NCBI GenBank assembly: GCA_947493695.1
Contig: CANLSF010000009.1
Location: forward strand, 1 to 64,000
Source of the DNA: an uncultured Kiloniellaceae bacterium
GTDB lineage: Bacteria; Pseudomonadota; Alphaproteobacteria; Kiloniellales; Kiloniellaceae
Direction of reading: 5' to 3'
Length of the DNA stretch: 64,000 bases
Below are positions 60,775 through 64,000 of the stretch, in pieces. Under the pieces are notes generated by a model that had not been told where the DNA came from, did not search any database, and saw only the letters and a program-made list of their open reading frames with translations. Within the stretch, counting starts at the first letter, position 1. The number at the start of each line of letters is the position of its first letter. A program made the translations under genes and the position numbers.

Positions 60775-60804
60775 TGCGAAGACCTTGGACAAGTCTGTTA
60801 TCGA

Positions 60805-61803
60805 CTAAATCTTTGTGTCAGCGTATTGCGAAACTACGCTATTCGCGATCACGCTTGGTGCACCATAGCTGACCAAATATATTTCCAGATTGCTTTGGCG
60901 AACGAGGTGTATTGCTCGCAAAATCGCTTCGACAATCCACTCGTCCTGATTCCCAAAAGCCCCACCGCCTAGCATTGTCAGAAACACTCGCTTGTTTCCC
61001 GTCCTCGACGCATTTTCGACCGCAGCAAACAGGGTTGCTTCGTACGCAGCCTCTAAGACAAGCGTCGCAAGCTCACGCCAACTCGCAGCAGGTCCCATTC
61101 CGTATGCTACGGGCATTGCACTACAATAGATTTGCGTGACCCTGTGGCCGGCGTTGTTGAGGGTAACTTCAGTGTCTGCATGCAACCCAATCCGAAGCAG
61201 ACTTCGCAGCTTGTCTCTTTCGATTTGAGACATTGCTCGTAGAGTCTGCGCTAATTCCGACAGCCCTCTTGGCGTGAGTAAAGCATACCCATTCGTCATT
61301 TCCCAGTAGATTTTTTCGTGGTTATTCAAGGCGTTACCGATGTCTTTCAAGCAATCAATTTGCCTGTCAATGGACTGCCCGACTCCACCGCGAACTGGAA
61401 CAAAATAGTTACGATAGATTGTCCCGGCCCCACATGCGATTGCGCATGCAGGTCCCTGGGTATGATCGTGCTCGTATCGACCAACACCAAGTTCGGGAAT
61501 GAGCGAAGGTGCCGCCATTTCGAGCAGATTGAACTGAGAGGCGACTTGGAAAGTTGCTCCGGAATTCTCAGGCAACACGTGAAGCCGCTGAACGTCGGCG
61601 ACGATCTCCTGAACCGAAATTTGTCCCTCACAAGGCAGATCGATGCCTCGTAGCTCCGACAGTGACGGCATCGTCAAAGTACCAATTTCAAAACGCCTGA
61701 CGTTTGCCGCGGAGATCAGGCTGCTCCCCTCAACAGTTAGCAACTCGCCAACCGATTGGGGCGTTTCGGATTCAATACCTGTGAGAACTGAGAACCATGA
61801 CAT
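60805..61803 (-). CDS. Hypothetical protein, possibly macro/PARG-like
   Basis: A 332-residue soluble protein I cannot place with confidence. Notable blocks: FQVASQFNLLEMAAPSLIPELG near 84-105, DHTQGPACAIACGAGTIYRNYF near 112-133, and a C-terminal VFLTMLGGGAFGNQDEWIVEAI near 273-294. The GGGAFGN turn after a beta strand and the GAGT loop are reminiscent of macro/PARG-type ADP-ribose-binding folds, but key family motifs are not exact. Start ATG 61803, ribosome site weak. Lower GC than the flanking dnaE2 suggests a separate origin. Adjacent genes give no function. Family call is a weak inference. Confidence 0.5.
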   Translation of the reverse strand: MSWFSVLTGIESETPQSVGELLTVEGSSLISAANVRRFEIGTLTMPSLSELRGIDLPCEGQISVQEIVADVQRLHVLPENSGATFQVASQFNLLEMAAPSLIPELGVGRYEHDHTQGPACAIACGAGTIYRNYFVPVRGGVGQSIDRQIDCLKDIGNALNNHEKIYWEMTNGYALLTPRGLSELAQTLRAMSQIERDKLRSLLRIGLHADTEVTLNNAGHRVTQIYCSAMPVAYGMGPAASWRELATLVLEAAYEATLFAAVENASRTGNKRVFLTMLGGGAFGNQDEWIVEAILRAIHLVRQSNLEIYLVSYGAPSVIANSVVSQYADTKI

Positions 61804-61931
61804 TCATAAGATTCTACCGCATAGATATTTATCTGCAAAGCCGGCTCGGCATCCTTCATTTATTGCCTGTGGCTTCGCAGCTATAGAGCGGATTCACCTG
61901 TTTTGACGAAACCGCTTAGTGGTTCCGACCA

Positions 61932-61976
61932 GGTTGAGAATTCATACTTATGGATTCTCAACCGAAACATGATCCG
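61932..61976. repeat. Dispersed short motif, copy B, with 10-bp hairpin
   Basis: GGTTGAGAAT (61932-61941) pairs perfectly with ATTCTCAACC (61954-61963), loop 12. The segment 61949-61976 matches copy A at 33383-33410 in 25 of 28 bases. It lies just beyond the dnaE2 stop codon, so it may act as that gene's 3' hairpin as well as being a dispersed element. Confidence 0.6.
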
Positions 61977-61978
61977 AT

Positions 61979-64000
61979 CTAGTGAAAGTCCCGCGACGGG
62001 AACAGGACCTTGGCTTGATCCCGTGGGTGGCGCGGTCTGGGTACGGGTTTGGCTTTGCCTCTGACCGACAGGCGCGGCAGCACCGGGTTTTTGAACTCGT
62101 CGGCGGGGGAAAGTTCCGTCTGGAAACTTGCGCCCTCGCCCAACTGATCCAGCAAAGATGACAGGTCTTCGATGCGGTCGGCAATCAGGTGGATCACAAT
62201 CCCCTCGCGCTGCAGCCGTCCGGTGATGCGCATCAGTCGTGCCGTGACGATCGCACGCCGGAAACGCTCGAAGGCCTTCGGCCAGACCACCACGTTACAG
62301 ACCCCGGTCTCGTCTTCCAGCGTGATAAAGATCACGCCGGAGGCGCTGCCCGGGCGCTGCCGCACCAGGACCAGACCACAGACCGTAATGCGCGCATCCA
62401 CCGGGATCTCCATCAGCCGATCAGAAGGAGTGATACCGGGAAATTCGGGATGCTGTTCGCGCAGTAAAGCCAGTGGGTGGGCCTTGAGGGAAAGCCGCAG
62501 GGAGGCATAGTCCTCAACCACCTCCTCCCCCAGCGAGGGCGACGGCAGGACAACGCCGGGTTCCGGCCCCCGGTCTTCCTCTCCGGCGGCGGCAAAGAGC
62601 GGCAGCGGCGCCTCGCCCAACCCCTTGATCTGCCAGAGCGCCTGACGCCGGTCCAGCGCCATGGAGGAAAAGGCATCGGCGCGCGCCAGAACATCCAGAG
62701 CGCGCGGTGTCAAACCGGCGCGCCGCCATATGGCCAGCGGATCGGTATAGCCATTGCCCCGCGCCGCGACCAGCCAGTCACCATCTTCCTGAGACAGTCC
62801 CTTGATCTGCCGCAGGCCAATCCGCAGCGCCATCCCCAGTCCCGCAGTGTCGGTCGTGCCGCCGGTCTCCAGACTCGAATCCCAATCCGAATGATTGACG
62901 TCCGCCGGGCGCACTTCGACACCATGCTCCCGGGCGTCCCGGATGATCTGCGCCGGGGCATAAAAGCCCATGGGCTGACTGTTCAACAGTGCGCAGGCGA
63001 AGGCCGCCGGATAGCGGTGCTTCATCCAGGCAGAGACATAGGCGAGCAGCGCAAAGCTTGCCGCATGGCTCTCGGGAAAACCGTATTCACCGAAACCTTC
63101 GATCTGGCGGAAACAGCGTTCGGCAAAGTCCTGCTCATAGCCGCGCTGGATCATGCCGTTGATCATCTTTTCCCGGAAGGTGTGGATCGTCCCGCTGTTG
63201 CGAAAGGTCGCCATGGCCCGACGCAGTTTGTCGGCCTCGGTCGCGGTGAAGCCCGCCGCCACCATGGCGATGGACATAGCCTGCTCCTGAAACAGCGGTA
63301 CGCCGAGGGTCTTTTTCAAAACCCGCTCCAGCTCTTTGGAGGGGTAATGCACGTCCTCCTCGCCATTGCGCCGGCGCAGATAAGGATGCACCATATCCCC
63401 CTGGATCGGACCGGGCCGGACGATGGCAACCTCGATCACCAGGTCATAAAAATTGCGTGGCTTCATGCGCGGCAGGAAGTTCATCTGCGCCCGGCTTTCG
63501 ACCTGGAATACACCGATGGCATCGGCCCGGCAGAGCATGTCGTAGACCCCGCTGTCCCGGCCCGGCACCGAACTGAGGTCAAAGGTCGCGCCGTAATGCC
63601 GCCGGATCAGATCGAAGCCTTTGCGCAAACAGGTCAGCATCCCCAGCGACAGCACATCGACCTTCAGAATGCCCAGAGCATCCAGATCGTCCTTGTCCCA
63701 CTGAATGACCGTGCGGTCCTCCATGGCCGCATTCTCGACCGGTACCAGTTCATCCAGCCGCCCCCGGGTCATGACGAAGCCGCCGACATGCTGGGAGAGG
63801 TGCCGGGGAAAGCCGGTGATTTCGGCGGTGAGATCGAGCGTCAGGCGCAGACGGGGATCCTCGGGGTTCAGGCCGATCTCGCGCACCCGCTCGTCGCTCA
63901 AGCCATCGCGGGACCAGCCGGAAGCCTGGGTCGCCAGGGCCGCGATGCTATCCGCGCTCAACCCCATGGCCTTGCCGACATCCCGAACCGCGCCGCGTGT
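61979..64000 (-). CDS. dnaE2: Error-prone DNA polymerase DnaE2, C-terminal part (runs off the window)
   Basis: DnaE2 is the alternative alpha subunit of DNA polymerase III used in SOS-induced mutagenic repair with ImuA and ImuB. About 673 residues of its C-terminal two-thirds are inside the window; the frame continues past base 64000 (upstream codons encode TRGAVRDVGKA before an internal methionine), so the gene start lies outside. Visible: the palm/fingers region (DKDDLDALGILKVDVLSLGML, VAIVRPGPIQGDMVHPYLRRRNGEE, PLFQEQAMSIAMVAAGFT), the helix-hairpin region near ALWQIKGLGEAPLP, and an OB-fold domain (ITVCGLVLVRQRPGSASGVIFITLEDETG). The PGPIQGDMVHPY motif separates it from DnaE1. imuA/imuB, if present, would lie to the right. 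Confidence 0.93.
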   Translation of the reverse strand, partial: TRGAVRDVGKAMGLSADSIAALATQASGWSRDGLSDERVREIGLNPEDPRLRLTLDLTAEITGFPRHLSQHVGGFVMTRGRLDELVPVENAAMEDRTVIQWDKDDLDALGILKVDVLSLGMLTCLRKGFDLIRRHYGATFDLSSVPGRDSGVYDMLCRADAIGVFQVESRAQMNFLPRMKPRNFYDLVIEVAIVRPGPIQGDMVHPYLRRRNGEEDVHYPSKELERVLKKTLGVPLFQEQAMSIAMVAAGFTATEADKLRRAMATFRNSGTIHTFREKMINGMIQRGYEQDFAERCFRQIEGFGEYGFPESHAASFALLAYVSAWMKHRYPAAFACALLNSQPMGFYAPAQIIRDAREHGVEVRPADVNHSDWDSSLETGGTTDTAGLGMALRIGLRQIKGLSQEDGDWLVAARGNGYTDPLAIWRRAGLTPRALDVLARADAFSSMALDRRQALWQIKGLGEAPLPLFAAAGEEDRGPEPGVVLPSPSLGEEVVEDYASLRLSLKAHPLALLREQHPEFPGITPSDRLMEIPVDARITVCGLVLVRQRPGSASGVIFITLEDETGVCNVVVWPKAFERFRRAIVTARLMRITGRLQREGIVIHLIADRIEDLSSLLDQLGEGASFQTELSPADEFKNPVLPRLSVRGKAKPVPRPRHPRDQAKVLFPSRDFH

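Overview
The window reads as ordinary chromosomal DNA of a GC-rich heterotrophic alphaproteobacterium. A Rhodospirillales-like lineage is my best guess, from the HutF-type histidine pathway, TRAP transport, tandem Lin0512 proteins, a Zur-type zinc box, DnaE2 and the codon bias; this is inference, because there is no rRNA or other taxonomic marker. I see no tRNA, rRNA, CRISPR array, intact insertion sequence or prophage. Genes are packed on both strands in short operons, often with 4-base overlaps, and many regulators face their targets across short intergenic palindromes. 

Layout. 1-4433: a 76-bp direct repeat, an atypical SDR with a DUF2750 protein, then divergent hutF and hutI around a perfect 14-bp HutC-like palindrome. 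4483-9033: orphan small proteins (one DUF4259), an SDR, and a sterol-desaturase-like membrane hydroxylase divergent from a LysR regulator. 9112-12442: tandem hairpins, zinT behind a Zur-like box, then a MarR regulator upstream of cytochrome b561 and two DUF2269-like membrane proteins. 12829-17987: a membrane protein and two large tandem paralogous secreted proteins of unknown family, with duplicated leaders. 18136-22900: SDR/LysR pair; ArsR, SRPBCC and DHFR-like module; MmcQ/YjbR and EamA exporter. 23119-29334: a FadR-type regulator, a TRAP transporter (DctP and a fused DctQM) and a quinone-dependent D-lactate dehydrogenase, best read as a D-lactate uptake and oxidation unit. 29357-34815: small proteins, a thioesterase, a second ArsR-SRPBCC module ending in a MAPEG protein, a GNAT and an exported MsrA. 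35117-41431: membrane and thioredoxin-like (DUF899) proteins, a SufR-like cysteine-rich regulator facing a periplasmic catalase-like protein, and an aldo/keto reductase. 41436-48448: two Lin0512 proteins and a complete moxR-DUF58-DUF4381-batA-batB-TPR-batD operon. 48671-59204: SDR plus phosphotransferase, a 954-residue hybrid kinase, LysR plus FAA hydrolase, and an OmpR/EnvZ-class two-component pair facing a MipA/OmpV porin-like protein. 59232-64000: a structured intergenic repeat, an ankyrin-glyoxalase fusion, an unclassified macro-like protein and the 3' part of dnaE2. 

The items I would look at first are the tandem secreted repeat proteins with their copied leaders and likely GTG starts (13587-17987), the lactate TRAP-Dld unit, the two parallel ArsR-SRPBCC modules, the SufR-like/catalase-like pair, the ankyrin-VOC fusion and the unclassified protein at 60805-61803.
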